A DNA stretch of 61,160 nucleotides, taken from contig JBKHXF010000004.1 of assembly GCA_046566145.1 (NCBI GenBank), positions 1 through 61,160 of the forward strand, written 5' to 3'. The notes below the pieces were generated by a model. It had not been told where the DNA came from and made no database searches. It saw only the letters and a list, made by a program, of their open reading frames with translations. The translations under genes were made by a program, and so were the position numbers. Shown here one piece after another: positions 16,954 through 24,158 of this stretch (its first letter is position 1; every line of letters starts with the position of its first letter). This DNA is from JBKHXF01 sp046566145. Lineage in GTDB: Bacteria; Actinomycetota; Nitriliruptoria; Nitriliruptorales; Nitriliruptoraceae.

Positions 16954-18197
16954 GCGACCGGGTCGACACGGTCGTCGTCGGAGCGGGCCTGGCCGGGCTC
17001 GCCTGCGCGCGACGGCTCACCGCGGCGGGACGTCGGGTCACGGTGCTCGAGGCCGGTGACGCCGTCGGGGGACGGGTCCGGACCGACGTCGTGGACGGCT
17101 TCCGGCTCGACCGCGGGTTCCAGGTCCTGCTCACCGGCTACCCGGCTGCACGGTCCCAGCTCGACTACGACCGGCTCGACCTGCGGCCGTTCGCCCCGGG
17201 CGTGACCATCCGCGCGGGCGGTCGCTTCCACACCCTCGCGGACCCGCTGCGCGACCCGCTGCGTGCGCTCGGCGGGATCGTGACACCGGTCGCCACCATC
17301 CCCGACGGGCTGCGCCTGCTGCGGCTGCGCACCCGCGTGCTGCGCACCCCCGGCCACCGGCTCGCGACGGCCCCGCAGGTGCCGATCCGCCAGCGGCTGG
17401 TCGACGAGGGGTTCTCGCCGCGGATCATCTCGTCGTTCTTCCGGCCGTTCCTCGCCGGCGTGTTCTTCGACACGGACCTCACCACGTCGTCGCGGATGTT
17501 CGACCTGGTGTTCCGTTCCTTCTTCCGCGGCGAGGTCGCGGTGCCGGCGCTGGGGATGCAGGCCATGCCCGAGCAGCTCGCCGCCGGCCTGCCGCCCGGC
17601 ACCGTCGAGCTCGGCGTGGAGGTCGCGGACGTGGCCCCCGGGCGGGTCACGACCACCGCCGGCGCGACCCACGAGGCCGACCACGTCGTCGTCGCCGTCG
17701 ACGGCCCGGCCGCGTCGCGGCTGCTCGGCGACCGCGTCGAGGTCGCACCCGGCCGCGGGACGGTGACGCTCTACTACCGCGCGCCGGTCTCGCCGGTCGG
17801 GGAGGGGATGCTGGTCCTCGACGCCGACGGCGACGGGCCGGTGAACAACGTCGCCGTCATGAGCGACGTCTCGGCCGCGTACGCGCCGCCGGGCGAGTCG
17901 CTGGTCAGCGTGTCCGTCGTCGGGCTCCCCGACGGCGGTGACGAGGCCCTCGACGTCGCCGTCCGCGCCCAGCTGCGTGGGTGGTACGGACCGCCGGTGG
18001 ACGGGTGGGCGCGCCTGCGGTCGTACCGCATCCCGTACGCGCAGCCCCGGCAGGACCTCGACGACCTGCCGACCCTCGCGCGTGACGTGCGGCTCGACGA
18101 CGGGCTGTGGGTCTGCGGGGACCACCGGGACACGGCGTCCATCCAGGGCGCGCTCGTCTCGGGCCGCCGCACCGCGGACGCGATCCTGGCCGGCTGA
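16950..18197 (+). CDS. FAD-dependent amine-oxidase-type oxidoreductase
   Basis: This 415-residue flavoprotein has a Rossmann dinucleotide site (VVVGAGLAGLACARRL, about residues 8-23), the VLEAGDAVGGRVRTD motif and DRGFQVLLTGY. The C-terminal FAD-closing motif GLWVCGDHRDTASIQGAL lies near 385. Length and motifs fit the amine-oxidase/protoporphyrinogen-oxidase/phytoene-desaturase superfamily. The RIISSFFRPFLAGVFFD segment with following Phe-rich turns suggests a hydrophobic substrate (carotenoid, polyprenoid or tetrapyrrole). Its 4-base overlap with the TIGR01777 gene suggests a shared function. It ends in a strong terminator. Confidence 0.88.
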   Translation: MSDRVDTVVVGAGLAGLACARRLTAAGRRVTVLEAGDAVGGRVRTDVVDGFRLDRGFQVLLTGYPAARSQLDYDRLDLRPFAPGVTIRAGGRFHTLADPLRDPLRALGGIVTPVATIPDGLRLLRLRTRVLRTPGHRLATAPQVPIRQRLVDEGFSPRIISSFFRPFLAGVFFDTDLTTSSRMFDLVFRSFFRGEVAVPALGMQAMPEQLAAGLPPGTVELGVEVADVAPGRVTTTAGATHEADHVVVAVDGPAASRLLGDRVEVAPGRGTVTLYYRAPVSPVGEGMLVLDADGDGPVNNVAVMSDVSAAYAPPGESLVSVSVVGLPDGGDEALDVAVRAQLRGWYGPPVDGWARLRSYRIPYAQPRQDLDDLPTLARDVRLDDGLWVCGDHRDTASIQGALVSGRRTADAILAG

Positions 18198-18214
18198 GCC
18201 CGCCGCGCCTCGTC

Positions 18215-18251
18215 GGTCCCACCACGGCCGCGCCGGCGGCGTGGTGGGACC
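18215..18251 (+). terminator. Hairpin terminator after the FAD oxidoreductase gene
   Basis: Outer 11-bp stem GGTCCCACCAC/GTGGTGGGACC plus an inner GCCGC/GCGGC stem. It lies 18 bases after the stop codon. Confidence 0.7.
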
Positions 18252-18347
18252 CACGGCGTGGCCCCGCCGCCGCGTCCCTCGGCAGGGGCGGTGCAGCCGC
18301 GCGGCGAAGACCTCGCGACGTGGGGCCGTCGGGAGAGGGAGGCACCC

Positions 18348-19535
18348 GTGGGAGTGGCGCGTCGCGGGCGAGGTCGACTCGGCGTCGGCGGGCTCGGCGC
18401 CGGCCGGGGCGGCCGGACGGGGACGACCCTCGCCGTGGCCGGGCTGCTGCTGGGCGTGCTCGCCGCGCCGGCGGCCGCCGACCACGCCAGCGGGCACCGC
18501 GCCGCGCCCACGGAGCCCGCCCCGGTCGAGTTCGCCGAGGACTTCACCCCGCCCCTCGACGACGAGTACGGCATCCCGCTCGGTGGCTTCGGGGGGACCG
18601 AGCGCGGCGCGCCGCTGGCCCACATCCCGATCGTGTTCGTGCACGGCAACCAGGCCGACGCGCAGAACTGGCACGTGGTGCGCGACCAGCTCACCGCGGA
18701 GCTCGGCTACTCGCCCCAGGAGCTGTGGGCGCTCTCCTACGGCGGCCTCGGGTACGTCGGCGGCTCGGCGCCGCTGACCACCGACGGCGGCGAGGCGGCG
18801 TACGTCGCCGAGCACCCGCAGGCCGGCGTGAACGGCACCCCGCAGGCCAACGACGTCAACGTGCCCGACCTCGTCGCGTTCCTCGATGCCGTGCGCGACT
18901 ACACGGGCTCGGAGAAGGTCCAGGTCGTCGCGCACTCGCTCGGCGTGACCATCGTGCGCAAGGCCATGCTCGTCGAGCCGGCGCTGCGCGAGCGCATCAC
19001 CGCGGTCGTCGCCATCGCCGGCGCCAACCACGGCACCTCGGTGTGCCGGGGCGTCGAGGACCGCTACTACGGCTGCGACGAGATCGGCCCCGGCCAGCCG
19101 TGGCTCGACGAGCTCAACGCCGCCGGCGAGGCGCCCGGCCCGACCCGCTGGATGACGGTCTACGACGGCTCCGGCGTCGCCGACGTGTTCTTCAACCCGC
19201 AGGACGCCGAGTCCCCGCGGCTCGAGGGCGCGGAGGTCAACCTGCGCCTGCCGGGGACGTCGCACAACGACCTGCGCGTCGCGCCGGCGATCGTCGCGCG
19301 GTACGCGGCGTTCCTCCTCGACGTCGAGGCCGACGTGCTGGCGGCCGGGTTCCGGCTGCCGGGTGCCGACGTCGCGCCCGCGGCCGGCGGGGGCGACGGG
19401 GTGTCGACCGACGCCGCCGGCGCAGCCACCGGTGCGGACGCCGGCGGCGGGGCCCTGCCCGCGACCGGCGGCGGCGGGGCGCTCGCGCTCGTCCTGCTGC
19501 TCACCGCGGGGGTGGCCGCCGGCCGCCGGCGCTGA
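18348..19535 (+). CDS. Secreted lipase-like hydrolase with LPATG sortase anchor
   Basis: This 395-residue protein begins with a long basic n-region and a hydrophobic signal core ending in AAPAAAD. The alpha/beta hydrolase domain has IPIVFVHGNQADAQNW (oxyanion), the nucleophile elbow VVAHSLGVTIVRK (about residue 203), NHGTSVCRG, and a C-terminal LPGTSHNDLR supplying the histidine. This matches lipase class 2 (EstA/LipB-like). A Gly/Ala/Asp linker leads to LPATG, a 15-residue hydrophobic stretch and a terminal RRR, the classical sortase signal. The enzyme is predicted to be covalently attached to the cell wall. The GTG start follows GAGGGAGG. No sortase gene is in the window. Confidence 0.88.
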   Translation: MGVARRGRGRLGVGGLGAGRGGRTGTTLAVAGLLLGVLAAPAAADHASGHRAAPTEPAPVEFAEDFTPPLDDEYGIPLGGFGGTERGAPLAHIPIVFVHGNQADAQNWHVVRDQLTAELGYSPQELWALSYGGLGYVGGSAPLTTDGGEAAYVAEHPQAGVNGTPQANDVNVPDLVAFLDAVRDYTGSEKVQVVAHSLGVTIVRKAMLVEPALRERITAVVAIAGANHGTSVCRGVEDRYYGCDEIGPGQPWLDELNAAGEAPGPTRWMTVYDGSGVADVFFNPQDAESPRLEGAEVNLRLPGTSHNDLRVAPAIVARYAAFLLDVEADVLAAGFRLPGADVAPAAGGGDGVSTDAAGAATGADAGGGALPATGGGGALALVLLLTAGVAAGRRR

Positions 19536-19597
19536 CCGCCACGTTCCCCCGGGGCGGTTCGGGCCGGGTGGGGCTCGTCGGTACCGTCCCGCTCGAC

Positions 19598-20509
19598 ATG
19601 GAGAGCCACCCCACCACGCCACGCCCGACGGGCCCCGCCGGTGACGTCGTCGCCGCGGTCCGACGGCTGGTCGAGCGCGCCGACGAGCACCTCAAGGCGG
19701 CCTCGAACCGACCCGACCCGACGCTCGGCTGGGAGCGGGCCGAGGCCCTGCTCGACGAGGCCGACGCGCTGCGGTCCGGCGTGGCCGACCCCGCGACCCG
19801 GGACGACCTCGTGGTGCTCATCGGCCGCCGGCGCGACGACCTCGCCTGGGCCGTGCGGACGGCCGGCTCGCCGGCCTCCGACCCCGTGGACCGGCGACAC
19901 ACCCCGACCCCCCAGCCCGGTCCCGACACCCTCGCCCGACCGCGACCGGACGACCCGCGCCTGCCGGTCGACCAGCGGCTCGTCACGACGTTCCCCGTCC
20001 TGCACGTGGGTGCGACGGTCCACCGGACCCGCGAGGAGTTCGTCCTCGTCGTCTCCGGGCTGGTGGCCGGCCGACGCCACCGGCTGTCGTTCGACGACCT
20101 GCGTGCCATCGGCGAGGTCGACGTCACCGCCGACTTCCACTGCGTCACCGGCTGGTCGCGGTACGACAACCGGTGGACCGGGGTGCGGGTCTCGGCCGTG
20201 CTCGACCACCTCGGGGTCGACCCGGCCGCGACCCACCTGGTCTGCAACGGCGCGAACGCGTACTCGGCGAACCTCGACCTGCCCACGGCCCGACGCGACG
20301 ACGTGCTGCTCGCGTGGGCACACGATGGCGCGCCGCTGACCGACGAGCACGGTGGCCCGGTCCGCCTCGTCGTCCCGTCCCGCTACGCGTGGAAGAGCGT
20401 GAAGTGGGTCGAGTCGCTGCAGCTGTTCGACCGGGACGTGCCCGGCTACTGGGAGGCGCGCGGGTACCACAACGTCGCCGACCCGTGGCTCGGCCAGCGC
20501 TACGCCTGA
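19598..20509 (+). CDS. Molybdopterin-dependent oxidoreductase (sulfite-oxidase fold)
   Basis: This 303-residue protein has an N-terminal helical region of about 95 residues (AAVRRLVERADEHLKAA and so on) and a Pro-rich linker. A sulfite-oxidase/YedY-type domain follows: FPVLHVGATVH, LSFDDLRAIGEVDVTADFHCVTGWSRYDN and VPSRYAWKSVKWVESLQLFD. The Cys in DFHCVTGWS (about residue 187) is the expected molybdenum ligand. No Tat signal or membrane segment is present, so unlike MsrP it is probably cytosolic. TACCGT at 19582 lies 10 bases before the ATG. The helical N-terminus is not part of the usual fold and its role is unknown. Confidence 0.85.
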   Translation: MESHPTTPRPTGPAGDVVAAVRRLVERADEHLKAASNRPDPTLGWERAEALLDEADALRSGVADPATRDDLVVLIGRRRDDLAWAVRTAGSPASDPVDRRHTPTPQPGPDTLARPRPDDPRLPVDQRLVTTFPVLHVGATVHRTREEFVLVVSGLVAGRRHRLSFDDLRAIGEVDVTADFHCVTGWSRYDNRWTGVRVSAVLDHLGVDPAATHLVCNGANAYSANLDLPTARRDDVLLAWAHDGAPLTDEHGGPVRLVVPSRYAWKSVKWVESLQLFDRDVPGYWEARGYHNVADPWLGQRYA

Positions 20510-20613
20510 GCGCCGGCGCCAGCGCGGGGGGCGTCGGGGAGCGTGCACGAGGGGGAGGAGTCCGTGCCGAGCGTGTCGAAGGCCCTCCGACACCACTGGA
20601 CACGGAGCCGCCC

Positions 20614-21426
20614 ATGCGTCGCACCCGCGCCGTCGCTGCACTGCTCGCCCTGCCCCTCGCCGTCTCGACGATGGCGGCCCACGCGCCCGAGGGGTGCTAC
20701 GTCGCCATCGAGAACGACCCCGACGACCCGACCGACGACGTCTTCGCCTGCGAGCGCGAGACCTACGTCGCGGACACCGCCGGGACCAAGGTCGGCAACC
20801 TCTACACCGCCGACGCGGCGACCCTGCCGACGTTCGTCGACGACGCCCCGGCGCAGTCGGTGCGGGCCGGCGCCGGCGCGGGCTTCCTCGGCACGTCGCT
20901 GCTGCAGCTCGCCGAGGACGACTACAACGACACCGGCTTCGCGGTGGTCGGCGAGTTCGAGGGGCTCGTCGACACGATCAGCCTCGAGCTGCACGGCGTG
21001 CACAGCGGCTTCGGCCGCCTGCCGGTCAGCCCGACCGACCCGACCGGCCGCGAGCCGAACCCCACCGCGCCGGTTGATCGGGCGGCGATGACGGCGTACG
21101 TCTCGATCGAGATCGACGGCAACGCGGTCGTGGCGCCCCAGACGCTGATGGTCGAGTTCACCACGGACCAGGCCCCGACCGCGGCCGCCTCGGAGCGGTT
21201 CCGCGCCGTGCTGACCGGCGTCGGCGAGCTGTACGAGGCGTGGGGCATCGACCCGGCGGCGACGAACGAGGTCCTGATCCGCGTCACCCCGCGCTACGTC
21301 AACACCGACCCGGTGGTCGCGTTCCTCTACGGCACCACCGAGGTCCCGAGCTCCATCGTGTTCAACTCGCTGTCGGCCCCGGAGGAGGGCGTCACCGTCG
21401 TCGACGTCACCACCCCGGCGGCCTGA
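20614..21426 (+). CDS. Small secreted protein, paralogue of the 24159 gene
   Basis: This 270-residue protein has a signal peptide (MRRTRAVAALLALPLAVSTMAA). The mature start HAPEGCYVAIE nearly repeats that of the gene at 24159. Both proteins share AxEADD/DDVFAC-like Cys spacing, TKVxNL near residue 60, a central FxGxxDxxxxxLH block, and the C-terminal TTEVPSxIxFNxxS/T motif. The mature chain is acidic and beta-rich, with two conserved Cys (GCY and AC) likely forming a disulfide. No anchor or catalytic motif is visible. I do not recognise the family. The start is ATG with CGGAG upstream and a strong terminator follows. Confidence 0.78.
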   Translation: MRRTRAVAALLALPLAVSTMAAHAPEGCYVAIENDPDDPTDDVFACERETYVADTAGTKVGNLYTADAATLPTFVDDAPAQSVRAGAGAGFLGTSLLQLAEDDYNDTGFAVVGEFEGLVDTISLELHGVHSGFGRLPVSPTDPTGREPNPTAPVDRAAMTAYVSIEIDGNAVVAPQTLMVEFTTDQAPTAAASERFRAVLTGVGELYEAWGIDPAATNEVLIRVTPRYVNTDPVVAFLYGTTEVPSSIVFNSLSAPEEGVTVVDVTTPAA

Positions 21427-21443
21427 GCTGCCGTCCCACCACC

Positions 21444-21471
21444 CGGGCCCGCGTCGCGCGACGCGGGCCCG
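21444..21471 (+). terminator. Hairpin terminator
   Basis: Thirteen self-complementary pairs (CGGGCCCGCGTCG and its complement) around a tight centre, 18 bases after the secreted-protein stop. Confidence 0.7.
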
Positions 21472-21556
21472 TCGGCGTCCAAGGGTGCGCCGGTAGCGTG
21501 GACGGCCCCGACCCGGGCGAGCCGAGCCGGGCCCGAGCAGAGCCAGGAGCGACGAC

Positions 21557-21805
21557 GTGGCGAGCGAGCGCTGGACCGACCACGGTGAGCGGCTGACCCG
21601 CGAGGTCGCGTGCGCCTCGCACCCCGACGCGGTCGCGACCATCGTGCGGCTCAGCCACCTGTTCGAGGCGGAGAACCACCACGCCGACCTCGTGCTGTCG
21701 TGGCGGACCCTCACGCTCACGCTCACGACGCACGACGCCGGCGGCACGGTCACCGAGCGCGATCACGCCATGGCCGACGCCATCGACGCCCTGCTCGACG
21801 GCTGA
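21557..21805 (+). CDS. Pterin-4a-carbinolamine dehydratase-like protein
   Basis: This 82-residue protein contains AENHHADLVLSWRTLTLTLTTHD (read as ENHHADL...W...THD), followed by GGTVTERDHAMADAID. This is the PCD/DCoH signature, with the adjacent His pair and a later THDxGG motif. The family dehydrates 4a-hydroxytetrahydrobiopterin during aromatic amino-acid hydroxylation or assists molybdopterin-related enzymes. No pterin-dependent hydroxylase is nearby, although a molybdoenzyme gene lies 1 kb upstream. The chain is shorter than typical (95-115 residues) at the N-terminus. The GTG start has CAGGAG upstream and TAGCGT at 21494 as a possible -10. Confidence 0.75.
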   Translation: MASERWTDHGERLTREVACASHPDAVATIVRLSHLFEAENHHADLVLSWRTLTLTLTTHDAGGTVTERDHAMADAIDALLDG

Positions 21806-21830
21806 CGGACGCGGCGCCTCAGCCCGTGTC

Positions 21831-22514
21831 TCAGCAGGAGCCCTGCCCCTCGACCGACGGGGGCGGCGAGTCCTGGGTGTGTCCGACCTCGACGAGCACG
21901 ACACCGATCTCGCGATCACCGACGCGGACCGCCGTCGTCTCCTCGACCGCGAGGCGCTGACCGCTGCCCTCGACCCTGACGACGGTCGACGGTTCGTTGG
22001 TCACCACCACCGTCCACCCGTCCTCGACGGTCAGGAAGTTGCAGGTCTCGTCGGGGAGCAGCAGCTCACCGCCACCACCGAAGGACGCGCCGCTGAGGAA
22101 GCCCTGGGGCACTCCAACGAGCTCCACGCCGACGCCGTCACCGCTCTCGTAGCCGAGCGCCACCACGACACCGTCAGGCTCCTCCCACGTGGCGAGCACC
22201 GTCCCCTCGGCCTCGAGCGCGGTCCGCTCCTCCTCGGTGAGTGACCGGACCGGCCCATCACCACCGTCGTCGTCCGACGAGTTCCCCTGCTCCGTCTGCG
22301 GCGCCGCGGAGTCACCGACCGTCGGCGAGGGGAGACCTTGGCAGGCAGCGAGAACCAGCGTGCAAGCGGCCAACGCTGCCGGGGCAGAGCTCCGGGTGGA
22401 GATGCTCGTCCCGATCTCGCGGCGTGCACGCGGGACGAACGGGAGACGGGATACCCATTGCCCACAGGGTCCCGTAAAGGCCGCTAGACGGGTAGTTGTC
22501 AACCGCGTAGACAT
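21831..22514 (-). CDS. Putative lipoprotein of an accessory patch
   Basis: The mature region starts at a lipobox (LVLAACQG) and continues with an Asp/Ser-rich linker, then a beta-rich domain of about 150 residues ending in EGQGSC. The only in-frame ATG upstream of the signal region is at 22514, giving 227 residues with an unusually long n-region before the hydrophobic segment. A TTGACA on the same strand at 22502-22497 would start transcription inside that region, so the true start may be a rare codon further down. The base composition is slightly less GC-rich than the neighbours. It is divergent from hicA with only 8 bases between starts. Function unknown. Confidence 0.6.
   Translation of the reverse strand: MSTRLTTTRLAAFTGPCGQWVSRLPFVPRARREIGTSISTRSSAPAALAACTLVLAACQGLPSPTVGDSAAPQTEQGNSSDDDGGDGPVRSLTEEERTALEAEGTVLATWEEPDGVVVALGYESGDGVGVELVGVPQGFLSGASFGGGGELLLPDETCNFLTVEDGWTVVVTNEPSTVVRVEGSGQRLAVEETTAVRVGDREIGVVLVEVGHTQDSPPPSVEGQGSC
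22495..22503. promoter_or_regulatory. Possible hicAB operator GTTGTCAAC
   Basis: A 9-base dyad GTTG-T-CAAC lies 20 bases before hicA and overlaps the minus-strand TTGACA. HicB proteins with a C-terminal helix-turn-helix normally autorepress from such sites. Short site, so tentative. Confidence 0.3.
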
Positions 22515-22522
22515 GTGGTCCC

Positions 22523-22722
22523 ATGACCTCACGTGAACTTCGCAGACAGCTTCGCAGATCCGGGTGCGTCGAGGTCCGCCAGAGCGGCTCGCACCTCTTC
22601 GTGCGGTGCGCTGACTGCCAGACCGTCTGCCGATCCATGGCGGTGACATCCCGCGTGGGACGCTGCGGAACATCGCTCGCCACCTGCGGCCGTGCTTTGG
22701 CGATCAGGAGTGGATGCCATGA
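22523..22722 (+). pseudogene. hicA: hicA mRNA-interferase toxin gene with a one-base frameshift
   Basis: The first 35 codons encode a typical HicA start (MTSRELRRQLRRSGC, then VRQSGSHLFVR with the catalytic His). Homology then jumps frame. After GTC (22625-22627) only two bases (TG) precede CCG ATC CAT GGC. From 22630 the shifted frame reads PIHGGDIPRGTLRNIARHL to a TGA at 22720-22722, which overlaps the hicB ATG as ATGA. One inserted base near 22628 would restore a 66-residue HicA. In the sequence as given the toxin is disrupted, unless this is a sequencing error or recoding. The product would be a small double-stranded-RNA-binding-fold ribonuclease. Confidence 0.85.
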
Positions 22723-23132
22723 GTACTGACACCGCCACCGCGGTCCACCGGTTCCGCGTCACGCGTGACGAGGAGGACCCGCGGGTCTGGCTCGCAGAGT
22801 GGGCAGGGGACGACCGCGTCCACACCTTCGCACGGTCGCTGGCGGACCTCGAGGACCTGGCGCGCGACGCCCTGGCCCTCTGGCTGCACACCGAGGCCGA
22901 CGCGATCCAGATCGAGCTCGACGTCGTCCTTCCCGAGTCCGTGTCCCACGAACTCACCCGGTTCCGTCAGCAACGTGATGAGCTCGAGGCTCAGCAGGCA
23001 TCCGTCCTCGATCGTCAGCGTTCGCTCGCGGTCCGCCTCGTCGAGGACCAGGACATGACCTACCGCGACGCCGCACGCGTCCTGGGCATCTCGCACCAGC
23101 GCGTGGCCCAGTTGGTCAACCAGAGTGCATGA
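22719..23132 (+). CDS. hicB: HicB-type antitoxin with C-terminal helix-turn-helix
   Basis: This 137-residue protein has an N-terminal HicB partial RNase-H-like fold: HRFRVTRDEEDPRVWLAEW, then TFARSLADLEDLARDALALWL. A helical linker follows, and a C-terminal HTH (MTYRDAARVLGISHQRVAQLVN, about residues 112-133) should bind the operator and repress the pair. The start codon overlaps the end of the hicA reading frame (ATGA), the usual translational coupling of hicAB. The antitoxin appears intact while the toxin is frameshifted. A hairpin immediately follows the stop. Confidence 0.85.
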   Translation: MSTDTATAVHRFRVTRDEEDPRVWLAEWAGDDRVHTFARSLADLEDLARDALALWLHTEADAIQIELDVVLPESVSHELTRFRQQRDELEAQQASVLDRQRSLAVRLVEDQDMTYRDAARVLGISHQRVAQLVNQSA

Positions 23133-23139
23133 GGAGGCG

Positions 23140-23295
23140 TCAGGCGCTTCCGCGGAAGCGCCCGTCGAGCGTCTCGCGGATCAACTCGGCGGACGTGTCG
23201 TCGCCCGGCAGCAGGTGGCCGTACCAGTCCCCATCGGTGATCGAGTGTGGACGTCCGTGGACTGACAGCGTGAATGTGACCTGTCGAGGAACCGT
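23140..23295 (-). pseudogene. C-terminal relic of a tyrosine recombinase
   Basis: The minus-strand frame ending at 23140 encodes HGRPHSITDGDWYGHLLPGD and then AELIRETLDGRF. This matches the end of phage-type integrases (pattern GHxSIxxTxDxYGHLLPG...ALD), including the tyrosine nucleophile at codon 23221-23223. Upstream of the His there is no HxxR box or arm region, and the frame soon becomes antisense to the UDG gene. It is a remnant of about 50 codons. It lies next to hicAB and supports an earlier mobile-element insertion here. Confidence 0.65.
23143..23162 (+). terminator. Hairpin after hicB
   Basis: GGCGCTTCC and its complement, nine pairs around a two-base centre, 10 bases after the hicB stop. 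Confidence 0.5.
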
Positions 23296-23297
23296 TG

Positions 23298-23990
23298 CTA
23301 AGCACCGGAATTCGCCAGAGTTCCCTTCGCGCGGATGAACACGCTGTCGAGCATCTCCTCGGTGAGCCTGCCGGTGAACGTGTTCTGCTGGCTGACGTGG
23401 TAGCAGCCGAGCAGCAGCGGCCCGCCGGGCGTACGGTACTCCGCCCCGTGGGTGAAGCGCGGCTTGGGCGACTCCCAGCCGAGGTGCGCGAGCGCGGCGG
23501 CCCAGGCGATCCCGCCGAGCGTGACGACGACCTCGACCGGCAGCGCCTCCAGCTCGCGGGTCAGGAACGGCGCGCACGCGTGCCGTTCCTGAGCGGTCGG
23601 CTGGTTCGCCGGCGGCGCGCACTTCACGGGCGACGTCACCCAGCAGTCGGTCAGGGCGAGCCCATCACCGATGTGGGTCGAGGTCGGCTGGTTCGCGAAC
23701 CCGGCGCGGTGCAGCGCCGCGTAGAGCCAGTCGCCGGAGCGGTCGCCGGTGAACATCCGACCGGTCCGGTTGGCGCCGTGCGCCGCCGGTGCGAGCCCGA
23801 GGACGAGCACCCGCGCGCGGGGGTCGCCGAACCCGGGGACGGGGCGTCCCCAGTAGGTCTCGTCGGCGTACGCGGCCCGCTTCTCGACCGCCACGCGCTC
23901 GCGCCACTCGACCAGCCGTAGGCACGCACGGCAGCCGACGACCTCGTCACGGAGGTCGGCGAGCGCACGAGCGGGGAAGCGGGAGGGCAT
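23298..23990 (-). CDS. Uracil-DNA glycosylase, family 5 (UDGb)
   Basis: This 230-residue DNA-repair enzyme removes uracil (and often hypoxanthine) from DNA. Family-5 motif A is GLAPAAHGANRTGRMFTGD (about residues 70-88), and motif B is CYHVSQQNTFTGRLT near 198. Four Cys (CRACLR plus C in TDCWVTSPVKCAPP) fit the iron-sulfur cluster ligands of this family. The ATG at 23990 is preceded, exactly 7 bases away, by a TACCCT -10 box, so the mRNA is probably leaderless. The long open frame beyond it is antisense to the secreted-protein gene. Confidence 0.93.
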   Translation of the reverse strand: MPSRFPARALADLRDEVVGCRACLRLVEWRERVAVEKRAAYADETYWGRPVPGFGDPRARVLVLGLAPAAHGANRTGRMFTGDRSGDWLYAALHRAGFANQPTSTHIGDGLALTDCWVTSPVKCAPPANQPTAQERHACAPFLTRELEALPVEVVVTLGGIAWAAALAHLGWESPKPRFTHGAEYRTPGGPLLLGCYHVSQQNTFTGRLTEEMLDSVFIRAKGTLANSGA

Positions 23991-23997
23991 GGCCGGG

Positions 23998-24003
23998 AGG
24001 GTA
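23998..24003 (-). promoter_or_regulatory. -10 box of the UDG gene (leaderless)
   Basis: TACCCT on the minus strand, 7 bases before the ATG. Confidence 0.5.
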
Positions 24004-24158
24004 GATGGACGCGCCACCTCACCGAGCGTGACGCTACATCGCGCAGCGCGAGCAGGAGATGGCCGCGCACGGGTGGAAACCTCCAGGGCCCCCTCCGCCG
24101 GCGTACCGCCGAGTGCGGCCGCTGCCCCCTGACGTTCCACGGACCCCGGGAGGACCCC

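Noticed and set aside
16485..18197. FAD oxidoreductase beginning inside the TIGR01777 gene
   Set aside because: The Rossmann motif starts just after GTG 16950, which overlaps the previous stop; upstream codons are a frame shadow.
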